10,306 bases of DNA from Flavobacteriales bacterium UBA7690 (GTDB lineage Bacteria; Bacteroidota; Bacteroidia; Flavobacteriales_F; PHOS-HE28): assembly GCA_002482775.1 (NCBI GenBank), contig DLGQ01000007.1, positions 45,733 to 56,038 on the forward strand. The letters run 5' to 3'. The notes beneath the pieces are model-generated. The model did no database searches and had not been told where the DNA came from. It saw only the letters and a list, made by a program, of their open reading frames with translations. Both the position numbers and the translations under genes were made by a program. Positions 1-5,687 of this stretch are shown here, one piece after another. Each line of letters opens with the position of its first letter. The first letter of the stretch is position 1.

Positions 1-954
1 CCGGGTGGTGACAAGATCGGACGCCGACGCATGGATACGCACTTCACCGGTTTCGAGAAGCTGGGTGCCGAGATCCGCTACGATGTGAAAGAAGGTTTCT
101 ATCGCGCGGAAGCGAAACGGCTGAAGGGCGCCTACATGTTGCTGGATGAAGCCAGCGTTACCGGCACAGCCAACATCGTGATGGCGGCAACACTTGCGGA
201 AGGCCGCACCACGATCTTCAACGCGGCATGTGAACCTTATTTGCAGCAGCTCTGTAACATGCTGGTGCGCATGGGTGCCAAGATCACCGGCATCGGTAGC
301 AACCTGCTCCACATCGATGGTGTGAAGGAGCTCGGCGGCACCGAACACCGCATGTTGCCCGATATGATCGAGATCGGCTCCTTCATCGGCATGGCCGCCA
401 TGACGCGCAGCGAGATCACCATCAAGGACACCGGCTACGACCACCTCGGCGTGATCCCCGATGTGTTCCGTAAACTGGGCATCGCCGTGGTTCGCAATGG
501 CGACGACATCTTCGTGCCGGCACAGGAGCATTACACCATCACCAAGTTCATCGATGGTAGCAACATGATCGTGGCCGATGCGCCGTGGCCGGGCTTCACG
601 CCGGATCTGCTCAGCATCGTCCTGGTCACCGCCACACAGGCGAAAGGCAGCTTGCTCATCCACCAGAAGATGTTCGAGAGCCGCCTGTTCTTCACCGATA
701 AGTTGATCGAGATGGGCGCACAGATCACGCTCTGCGACCCGCACCGCGCACTGGTCATAGGCAACGATTTCCAGAACCCGCTCCGTGCCATCCGCATGAC
801 CAGCCCGGACATCCGTGCGGGGGTATCGTTGCTCATCGCTGCGCTCAGCGCAGAAGGCACCAGCACCATCGACAACATCGAACAGATCGATCGCGGTTAC
901 CAGGATATCGAAGGCCGTTTGAAAGCGTTGGGCGCGCAGATCGAACGGGTGTGA
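1..954 (+). CDS. murA: UDP-N-acetylglucosamine 1-carboxyvinyltransferase (MurA), 5' truncated
   Basis: Cytoplasmic enzyme that transfers enolpyruvate from PEP to UDP-GlcNAc, the first committed step of peptidoglycan synthesis. The frame is open from base 1, and the first residues, PGGDKIGRRR, are the catalytic loop of MurA. The gene therefore starts upstream of the window; the ATG at 31 is internal. About 317 C-terminal residues are visible, against roughly 420-440 for the family. Recognisable blocks are APWPGFTPDL (the catalytic-Asp region, Asp305 in E. coli), FESRLFF, and the C-terminal DIRAGVSLL and IDRGYQDIEGRL, which carry the Arg equivalent to Arg397. The key oddity is Asp in place of the usual catalytic Cys (E. 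coli Cys115) in the loop PGG(C/D). This substitution is known from Mycobacterium and Chlamydia and gives an active enzyme insensitive to fosfomycin. It ends at TGA, followed by an intergenic hairpin. Confidence 0.96.
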   Translation, partial: PGGDKIGRRRMDTHFTGFEKLGAEIRYDVKEGFYRAEAKRLKGAYMLLDEASVTGTANIVMAATLAEGRTTIFNAACEPYLQQLCNMLVRMGAKITGIGSNLLHIDGVKELGGTEHRMLPDMIEIGSFIGMAAMTRSEITIKDTGYDHLGVIPDVFRKLGIAVVRNGDDIFVPAQEHYTITKFIDGSNMIVADAPWPGFTPDLLSIVLVTATQAKGSLLIHQKMFESRLFFTDKLIEMGAQITLCDPHRALVIGNDFQNPLRAIRMTSPDIRAGVSLLIAALSAEGTSTIDNIEQIDRGYQDIEGRLKALGAQIERV

Positions 955-978
955 GCGCAAGGCGCAGGAACAGTTCGC

Positions 979-1022
979 AGGGGCAGGAGCAACGAACCAT
1001 ACTTGCCCTTGCTCCTGCACCT
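979..1022. terminator. Intergenic hairpin downstream of murA, possible terminator
   Basis: Arms of 14 bases (979-992 and 1009-1022) are complementary with one mismatch; the inner 10 bp (983-992 with 1009-1018) are perfect, around a 16-base loop. It starts 25 bases after the murA stop. No U-run follows, so termination is only a possibility. The rest of the 955-1114 gap holds no recognisable gene. Confidence 0.35.
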
Positions 1023-1102
1023 GCCTCTTGCTCTTGAGTTCCTCTGAGCAGCCTTCCGATCCCGGCATGATCTTGGCTCTTCAGCTGCCCACACCAACCC
1101 AC

Positions 1103-1110
1103 TACCTTCG
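1103..1110 (+). promoter_or_regulatory. Putative -7 box (TACCTTCG) before the thioredoxin gene
   Basis: TACCTTCG resembles the Bacteroidota sigma-factor -7 element TAnnTTTG. It lies only 4 bases before the ATG at 1115. If it is a real promoter, the transcript is nearly leaderless or translation starts at the second ATG (1133). No convincing -33 TTTG is seen at the right distance. Confidence 0.3.
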
Positions 1111-1114
1111 CGCC

Positions 1115-1690
1115 ATGGAATTCCGCACCCTCATGTCGAAAACCCGCATCGCCATCAGTGCAGCCGTGGTGCTGCTCGCCGTTTACGGTTTCACTTCACG
1201 CATCGGAGCCAGCGCGCCGGAAGGGGACGTGCAAGTGGGTACGGGCATTGGGAACAAAGCGCCGGAGCTCTCCTTCATGAACGCCGACAGCACCAAGGTG
1301 ATGAAGCTCTCGGAGCTGAAAGGCAAATACGTGCTGATCGACTTCTGGGCCAGCTGGTGCCGCCCCTGCCGCATGGAGAACCCCAATGTAGTGGCTGCCT
1401 ACAACAAATACAGCAAAGCCAAGTTCACCGATGCCAAAGGATTCGAGGTGTACAGCGTAAGCCTGGATCGCAGCCGCGATGCGTGGAAAGCCGCGATAGC
1501 ACAAGACGGATTGTTGTGGAAATACCACGTGAGCGACCTGCAGTTCTGGAGCTCCAAGGGCGCACAGCTCTACGGGGTGAACTCGATCCCGATGAGTTTC
1601 CTCGTGGACCCCAAAGGCATGATCATCGCCAAGAACCTGCGTGGAGTTGCGCTACACCAGGAACTGGACAAGCACGTGAAGAGCCTCTGA
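1115..1690 (+). CDS. TlpA/ResA-like thioredoxin-family thiol-disulfide oxidoreductase
   Basis: A 191-residue envelope-anchored thioredoxin-fold protein, predicted to reduce or isomerise disulfides outside the cytoplasm, as TlpA/ResA do in cytochrome maturation or general redox repair. An N-terminal hydrophobic segment at about residues 10-26 (after MSKTR) serves as signal or membrane anchor. The AhpC/TSA-redoxin domain follows: VGNKAPE-like entry, LSELKGKYVLIDFWASWC, active site C82-R-P-C85, and the cis-proline loop SIPMSF (P159). A region preceding LDRSRDAWKAAI matches the insert typical of Bacteroidota TlpA proteins. I chose the ATG at 1115; 1133 is an equally possible start. An upstream in-frame ATG at 1028 would add 29 residues without signal-peptide character and is rejected. 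The gene is monocistronic, closed by the terminator at 1708-1735. The redox partner is unknown. Confidence 0.9.
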   Translation: MEFRTLMSKTRIAISAAVVLLAVYGFTSRIGASAPEGDVQVGTGIGNKAPELSFMNADSTKVMKLSELKGKYVLIDFWASWCRPCRMENPNVVAAYNKYSKAKFTDAKGFEVYSVSLDRSRDAWKAAIAQDGLLWKYHVSDLQFWSSKGAQLYGVNSIPMSFLVDPKGMIIAKNLRGVALHQELDKHVKSL

Positions 1691-1707
1691 CCAGGATCGT
1701 ATCCCAC

Positions 1708-1735
1708 AAAAGCCCCGGAAGTTCCCGGGGCTTTT
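1708..1735 (+). terminator. Intrinsic terminator after the thioredoxin gene
   Basis: Perfect 11-bp stem AAAAGCCCCGG / CCGGGGCTTTT (1708-1718 with 1725-1735), loop AAGTTC, with the U-run in the 3' arm. It lies 18 bases after the stop codon. The A-tract on the other side could make it work in both directions, but no minus-strand gene ends here. Confidence 0.88.
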
Positions 1736-1825
1736 GCGTTGGGCACATGCCAACCTGTCCGGAACAACTCCGTGGCACCCGAATTGCCGACCGGCTGCGC
1801 CGGAACACCGGATAACCAAGCCACA

Positions 1826-2458
1826 ATGGCCCTGAAAAACCCGTTCCGCCGTACCGAAAAGGACAAGCCCGCCATGGAGAACGACACCGTGAAGAACGAA
1901 CCTATCGCCCACCAGACCGCTGAACAACCCGTGGCAGCAGCCCCAGAGCCTGCCACCGCTGACACAGCGTCAGCACCAGAGCGCAGCGAGGCAGAAACCC
2001 TGATGGCCGAACTGGACCTGCTCCGCGCAGAGCATCAAGCTGTGCACGACAAGCACATCCGCCTGTTCGCCGAGTTCGACAACTTCCGCAAGCGCACCGC
2101 CAAAGAGCGCTTGGAGCTGATGCAATTCGCCGGGGAGAACACGCTGAAAGCCGTGCTACCCGTGCTGGACGACATGGACCGTGCGATGGCGAACAACGCC
2201 AATGTGGAGGACATCAACGCGATCCGCGAAGGCTTCAAGTTGATCCACCAGAAAATGCAGCACATATTGGGCACACAAGGGTTGAAGCCCATGCCCGATG
2301 CGAAAGGTGAACCCTTCGATACCGACAAGCACGAGGCCATTACCAATGCCCCTGCGCCATCGCCCGACCTGAAGGGCAAGGTGCTGGACGTGATCGAGAA
2401 TGGGTATACCCTGCACGACAAAGTGATCCGCTACGCCAAGGTGGTCGTAGGCGAGTAA
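1826..2458 (+). CDS. grpE: GrpE, nucleotide exchange factor for DnaK
   Basis: Cytoplasmic co-chaperone that releases ADP from DnaK. Starting at the ATG at 1826 gives 210 residues. The first ~75 are low-complexity, rich in Ala, Pro, Glu and Thr, as expected for the disordered GrpE N-terminus. The long paired helix follows (LMAELDLLRAEHQAVHDKHI, then RLFAEFDNFRKRTAKE, a GrpE hallmark). The helical bundle has VLPVLDDMDRAM and EGFKLIHQKM, and the C-terminal beta-wing has FDTDKHEAI and GYTLHDKVIRYAKVVVGE, matching the family signature around GY-L-D-V-IR-A-V-V. The ATG at 1874 (MENDTVKN, 194 residues) is a plausible alternative start. The in-frame ATG at 1739 is rejected because it lies just after the terminator. 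dnaJ begins 63 bases downstream, so the two are probably cotranscribed. No CIRCE (HrcA operator) is visible upstream. Confidence 0.95.
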   Translation: MALKNPFRRTEKDKPAMENDTVKNEPIAHQTAEQPVAAAPEPATADTASAPERSEAETLMAELDLLRAEHQAVHDKHIRLFAEFDNFRKRTAKERLELMQFAGENTLKAVLPVLDDMDRAMANNANVEDINAIREGFKLIHQKMQHILGTQGLKPMPDAKGEPFDTDKHEAITNAPAPSPDLKGKVLDVIENGYTLHDKVIRYAKVVVGE

Positions 2459-2487
2459 TCAACGACCACAGTCAGCCGAACGCACCC

Positions 2488-2512
2488 GTAGCGTCGACCC
2501 ACAGGGTCGACA
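2488..2512 (+). repeat. GTAG-headed hairpin, REP-like element between grpE and dnaJ
   Basis: GTAG (2488-2491), then C, then a perfect 8-bp inverted repeat GTCGACCC-ACA-GGGTCGAC (2493-2500 and 2504-2511) with a 3-base loop. A short GTAG head followed by a stable hairpin is the architecture of REP/SMAG elements handled by RAYT (TnpA-REP) transposases. Only one copy is in the window, so its repeat nature is inferred. It lies within the presumed grpE-dnaJ transcript and could also modulate dnaJ expression or mRNA decay. Confidence 0.5.
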
Positions 2513-2521
2513 GAACACGTG

Positions 2522-3649
2522 ATGAGCAAACGAGATCCCTACGAAGTCCTTGGTGTGGCCCGCAACGCCAGCGCGGACGAGATCAAGAAAGCGTACCGCA
2601 AACTGGCCATCAAGTTCCACCCGGACAAGAACCCCGGAGACAAGGCGGCGGAAGAAAAGTTCAAGGAGGCCGCTTCGGCGTATGAGATCCTGAGCGACGC
2701 TGACAAGAAGGCCAAGTTCGACCGCTTCGGCCACAACGCGCCCGGTGGGTTCGGTGGTGGTGGTGGCGGCTTCCATGGTGGAGGCATGAACATGGACGAT
2801 ATCTTCTCCCAGTTCGGCGACATTTTCGGCGGGCATTTCGGCGGAGGAGGTTTTGGCCAACAACGCGGTGGCGGCCGCACGGTGAAAGGCAGCAACCTCC
2901 GGGTGCGCTTGAAGCTCACCTTGGAAGAGATCGCCAACGGCGCCGAGAAGAAGATAAAGGTGACCAAACTCGTACGCGGCAAAGGCAGCGAATACGGGAA
3001 CTGTTCCACCTGTGGAGGCAGCGGCCAGGTACGTCGTGTGCAAAGCACGTTCCTAGGCCAGATGCAAACCGTCACCACCTGCCCAACGTGCGGCGGCATC
3101 GGCCAGACCGTGAGCAAACGTGCGCCGGGCAGTGATGAGCATGGCCTCGTCCGGGAAGAAGTGGTGGTACCGATCAAGATGCCTGCGGGCGTGGAAGAAG
3201 GCATGCAGCTCAACATCAGCGGTATGGGCAACGAGGCTCCTGCTGGTGGTGTACCGGGTGACCTGCTCGTGGTGATCGAGGAGGAACCGCATCCCGAGTT
3301 GAAACGGGACGGCACAACGCTGCACTACGAGACCTTCATCAACCTCGCCGACGCAGCGCTAGGTTCCAGTATCGAAGTCCCTTTGGTATCCGGCAAAGCC
3401 AAAGTGAAGATCGAACCCGGCATGCAGAGCGGCACCACCATGCGACTGCGTGGCAAAGGCCTGCCCAGCGTGAACCACCATGGCACCGGCGACCTGCTCG
3501 TGCATGTGATGGTGTGGACACCCACCGACCTCTCCAAAGAAGAGAAAGCCGTGTTGGAGAAGTTCCGCAACAGCCCCGGCTTCCAGCCGAAACCCACTGC
3601 GAAGGACAAAGGCTTCTTCGAACGGGTGAAGGAGATGTTCGGGAACTGA
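2522..3649 (+). CDS. dnaJ: Chaperone protein DnaJ (Hsp40), two-motif zinc-finger form
   Basis: Cytoplasmic J-protein that delivers clients to DnaK and stimulates its ATPase; 375 residues. The J domain spans about 5-70, with the catalytic HPD at 33-35 in IKFHPDKNPGDKAAEEKF. A long Gly/Phe-rich linker (about 73-120) follows. The zinc-finger region has only two CxxCxGxG motifs, C161-S-T-C164 and C187-P-T-C190, where classical DnaJ has four. The C-terminal substrate-binding beta domains follow (VVPIKMPAGVEEGMQL, GDLLVVIEEEPHPELKRDG, LRGKGLPS, GTGDLLVHV). The motifs lost are the first and fourth, which form zinc centre I in E. coli DnaJ; centre II remains. To my knowledge flavobacterial DnaJ proteins share this form. 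Translation probably starts at ATG 2522; a GTG at 2519 lies directly in front. It follows grpE and is followed after 39 bases by the beta-lactamase gene, with no terminator seen. Confidence 0.95.
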   Translation: MSKRDPYEVLGVARNASADEIKKAYRKLAIKFHPDKNPGDKAAEEKFKEAASAYEILSDADKKAKFDRFGHNAPGGFGGGGGGFHGGGMNMDDIFSQFGDIFGGHFGGGGFGQQRGGGRTVKGSNLRVRLKLTLEEIANGAEKKIKVTKLVRGKGSEYGNCSTCGGSGQVRRVQSTFLGQMQTVTTCPTCGGIGQTVSKRAPGSDEHGLVREEVVVPIKMPAGVEEGMQLNISGMGNEAPAGGVPGDLLVVIEEEPHPELKRDGTTLHYETFINLADAALGSSIEVPLVSGKAKVKIEPGMQSGTTMRLRGKGLPSVNHHGTGDLLVHVMVWTPTDLSKEEKAVLEKFRNSPGFQPKPTAKDKGFFERVKEMFGN

Positions 3650-3676
3650 CGAGGCCTGCGAGAGGTGGACGCCCAC

Positions 3677-3685
3677 TAACTTTCG
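3677..3685 (+). promoter_or_regulatory. Putative -7 box (TAACTTTCG) before the beta-lactamase gene
   Basis: TAACTTTCG is close to the Bacteroidota -7 element TAnnTTTG and lies 3 bases before the ATG at 3689. If functional, it gives a nearly leaderless transcript separate from grpE-dnaJ. No clear -33 TTTG is seen; CCTGCG is at about the right place but fits poorly. Confidence 0.33.
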
Positions 3686-3688
3686 CAC

Positions 3689-4546
3689 ATGCACCCTTCT
3701 TGGAGAGCAACACTCCTACTCGCAACCCTCGCGTTCTTCCTTGGGGGGTGTAATGATGATCAGCATACCGCAGCGAATGAGGTGATCACCATGGAAGTGG
3801 TGCCGCCTTCCTTAATACCACGTGCCGACTGGGCGCAACACCTTACTGATAGCGGACTGGTGGGCACTTTCGTACTGTGGGAACCCGACAGTGCGCGGCT
3901 TCAAGCTTCGGATACAGCGCGTGCGAACAAAGGCTTTCTACCAGCTAGCACGTTCAAAGTCTTCAACTCACTCGTGGCCTTGCAGACTGGCGCCGTGGCG
4001 AACGAACAAGAGGTACTTCCGTGGGATGGTGTAAAGCGTGGTTCACCAGACTGGAACGAAGACCAGAACATGACACAGGCCATTGCGCGCAGCACCGTGT
4101 GGTGGTACCAGGAAGTCGCGCGACGGGCCGGTGCGGATCGTATGCAACACTGGTTGGATACGGTGGCCTATGGGAACAGTACCATGGACGACTCGATACA
4201 TCTCTTCTGGTTGCAAGGCGGGCTCCGCATCACGCCACTGGAACAGATCCGGTTCATGGAGGCACTGCACAATGAAGAACTCCCCTTCGACCTCGCGCAC
4301 CAACGAACCGTGAAACGTATCCTGCCCGGAGACAGCGCAGCCCAATGGAAGCTGCAAGGAAAGACCGGTTGGGCCATCCGCGAGAGCGACGAATACGGCT
4401 GGTACGTGGGCTGGGTGGAGCGGAACTACCGCATCGCTTACTTCGCCACGAACATCGAGATAAAGACCATGGACGACGTGCGCAAGCGGTACACCATCAC
4501 CTACGCGCTCCTGCAACGCGAAGGCTGGATCGACCCCAAGCCGTGA
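3689..4546 (+). CDS. Class D (OXA-type) beta-lactamase, predicted lipoprotein
   Basis: Serine beta-lactamase expected to hydrolyse beta-lactams in the periplasm; 285 residues. The signal sequence ends in the lipobox LGGC (Cys21), so the mature protein should be lipid-anchored. All class D motifs are present in order: S87-T-F-K90 (nucleophilic Ser and the Lys that is carboxylated in this class), S135-T-V137 followed by WWYQEVARRAG, Y161-G-N163, W174 in LFWLQGGLRIT, and K225-T-G-W228. WDGVKRGSPDWN also matches the OXA family. The length is typical and the catalytic residues are complete, so activity is likely; the substrate range cannot be read from sequence. BlaR/MecR sensor domains share the fold, but no membrane sensor or protease domain is present. 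It follows dnaJ by 39 bases and converges on the next minus-strand gene with no gap. No mobile element flanks it, which suggests a resident chromosomal gene. Confidence 0.93.
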   Translation: MHPSWRATLLLATLAFFLGGCNDDQHTAANEVITMEVVPPSLIPRADWAQHLTDSGLVGTFVLWEPDSARLQASDTARANKGFLPASTFKVFNSLVALQTGAVANEQEVLPWDGVKRGSPDWNEDQNMTQAIARSTVWWYQEVARRAGADRMQHWLDTVAYGNSTMDDSIHLFWLQGGLRITPLEQIRFMEALHNEELPFDLAHQRTVKRILPGDSAAQWKLQGKTGWAIRESDEYGWYVGWVERNYRIAYFATNIEIKTMDDVRKRYTITYALLQREGWIDPKP

Positions 4547-4990
4547 TCAGTCCTTGCGGAACCGGATCACTTGCGACCGATCCGTTCCGGTGACACGTAC
4601 CGCATAACGGCCCGCCACCAAGGCATCCAGCGCCAACGGCTTCAGATCACCTTCCGTGCTGGTCCACTCCACGTGCTCCACGACCTCGCCTCGTTCGTTG
4701 AAGAGGTCGATGCGCAAGGCTTCAGCCGGTCTGCGACGAGCCACCACCACTTGGCGCGCTACAGGAAGCTCCACGCTCCATCCATCATCGGAGATGGGAC
4801 CCCGAAGCTTCTTGGGTTCACCATCCATGATCTCCACGCCCTGTGGCACGGGGGCATCCAGGCCAACCCCTTCGGTGGATGCCGTCTCCAAAAACCCCTG
4901 TGGAGCTTGCTGCGCGGCGGCCAGACCAACAAGTCCGAGCGACCCTACTGCTGTCGCCGCCCACGCTAGCCATTCATTCCGGTTCCTCAT
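4547..4990 (-). CDS. Small exported protein with a C-terminal sorting-like (Por/T9SS) beta domain
   Basis: 147 residues from the ATG at 4990; family not recognised with certainty. Residues 1-26 form a good signal peptide (RNRNEW, hydrophobic stretch, AAA-QQ cleavage region). A short middle part (about 30-75) contains GVEIMDGEPKKLRGP. The last ~60 residues, with LRIDLFNERGEVV, then DLKPLALDALVAGRYAVRV and SQVIRF, resemble the beta-sandwich of the type IX secretion C-terminal signal (pattern: I-LFD-GEV-, L--L--G-Y-VRV-, -V-RF-K). The YPNP start of the canonical domain is missing, so export by type IX is only an inference. An in-frame ATG at 5029 would add 13 residues before the charged signal-peptide start and is less likely. 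The gene abuts the beta-lactamase stop tail to tail. Confidence 0.68.
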   Translation of the reverse strand: MRNRNEWLAWAATAVGSLGLVGLAAAQQAPQGFLETASTEGVGLDAPVPQGVEIMDGEPKKLRGPISDDGWSVELPVARQVVVARRRPAEALRIDLFNERGEVVEHVEWTSTEGDLKPLALDALVAGRYAVRVTGTDRSQVIRFRKD

Positions 4991-5107
4991 TGTCTTGTGT
5001 TTGGTGCCGCAAAGCGACAGCAAACACATGACCCCGAACGGTGCCCAACGTTAAACCCTAGCCGGCGCGTAAATGATGATGATGAAGTGACCTTGCGGAA
5101 AGACTGC

Positions 5108-5527
5108 TCAGGTGATCTGCGGCACCAGTAATACAACGGCCTTGCCATCCTGCATCAGCACAACACCGTTCTTCTCGATGCGTGTCTCCCGGGCGGCACC
5201 CATCGCTGCTATCACTTTCTGCTCCACCATGCGCATTTCACCACAATTGCAGGCAGAAGGTACAAGCCCCTGGAAACGTACCTGATCGCGACCCGTGGAC
5301 CAACGACCCGTGAACGTTCCGCATTTGGACCTTCCGATCACGTTACCGCTCTTGTCGAGTTCTATCACCAGTGGAAGGCTACGGCTGAGGTCGCTCCCGA
5401 ACACTTGCACCACACGCCAACGGCCGAGCAACCGGCTGCTGAGCGAAAGGCCCGGATAAACCACACTGCCCAGCACGGCGTATGTGAAGACCAAGGTGGC
5501 AATGGTCGTCGCGATGCGTTTGAACAT
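5108..5527 (-). CDS. META/HslJ-like domain protein with N-terminal membrane segment
   Basis: 139 residues. An N-terminal hydrophobic stretch (about 8-30) acts as anchor or signal, without a lipobox. The remainder fits the META domain (HslJ family): LLGRWRVVQVFG at the start, a strand with VIELDKSGNVIG, the GCN-like turn S-K-C69-G-T-F-T-G-R-W, FQGLVPSAC93-N-C95 in place of the usual T-M-C, a helix with MRMVEQKVIAAMG, and closing strands with IEKNGVVLMQ and AVVLLVP. In other bacteria such domains occur in outer-membrane or stress-related proteins of poorly known function. The three Cys residues may form a disulfide or bind metal; this is not shown. A -7-like TAATTTTC lies 24 bases upstream. It is divergent from adenine deaminase and in the same direction as the exported protein gene at 4547-4990, 117 bases away. 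Confidence 0.72.
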   Translation of the reverse strand: MFKRIATTIATLVFTYAVLGSVVYPGLSLSSRLLGRWRVVQVFGSDLSRSLPLVIELDKSGNVIGRSKCGTFTGRWSTGRDQVRFQGLVPSACNCGEMRMVEQKVIAAMGAARETRIEKNGVVLMQDGKAVVLLVPQIT

Positions 5528-5551
5528 GGGATGAGGTGTGTGTATAGGGAT

Positions 5552-5559
5552 GAAAATTA
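5552..5559 (-). promoter_or_regulatory. Putative -7 box (TAATTTTC) for the META-domain gene
   Basis: Read on the minus strand, TAATTTTC resembles TAnnTTTG and leaves a 24-base leader before the ATG at 5527. It lies in the most AT-rich part of the divergent region. No convincing -33 element is seen. Confidence 0.3.
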
Positions 5560-5611
5560 GCCGGAACCTTGGAAAGTCATCAGCGCCTTTTGCCGAACGG
5601 TTGGTGGAGTG

Positions 5612-5629
5612 ACGGACCGATCGTTCCGT
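5612..5629. promoter_or_regulatory. 18-bp near-palindrome in the divergent META / ade promoter region
   Basis: ACGGACCGATCGTTCCGT pairs with itself at 8 of 9 position pairs (mismatch 5617/5624). It is centred 67 bases upstream of the ade ATG and between two divergent genes, a typical place for a dimeric repressor operator. No regulator gene is adjacent. The rest of 5528-5687 shows nothing further. Confidence 0.3.
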
Positions 5630-5687
5630 GGCGCCTTTCCGAGCTCACCGGCTGAAGAACACTTTCTTGCGACCTTCGCTGAACGAC

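Noticed and set aside
1028..1114. N-terminal extension of the thioredoxin protein from ATG 1028
   Set aside because: It adds 29 residues with no signal character in front of a good membrane anchor; the -7-like box at 1103-1110 would lie inside the coding region.
1736..1825. CIRCE or other heat-shock operator upstream of grpE
   Set aside because: I looked for the TTAGCACTC/GAGTGCTAA pair and found none; only minor imperfect inverted repeats are present.
2459..3315. Long minus-strand frames (194 and 258 codons) opposite dnaJ
   Set aside because: They mirror the Gly-rich and periodic codons of dnaJ; the translations are low complexity and match no family, while dnaJ is certain.
4571..5054. Plus-strand frames of 132 codons opposite the exported protein gene
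   Set aside because: They show no signal, domain or start context; the minus strand gives a signal peptide and a recognisable C-terminal domain.
5073..5084. ATG/GAT triplet repeat (four units)
   Set aside because: Too short to call a variable repeat, and it lies between genes without an obvious role.
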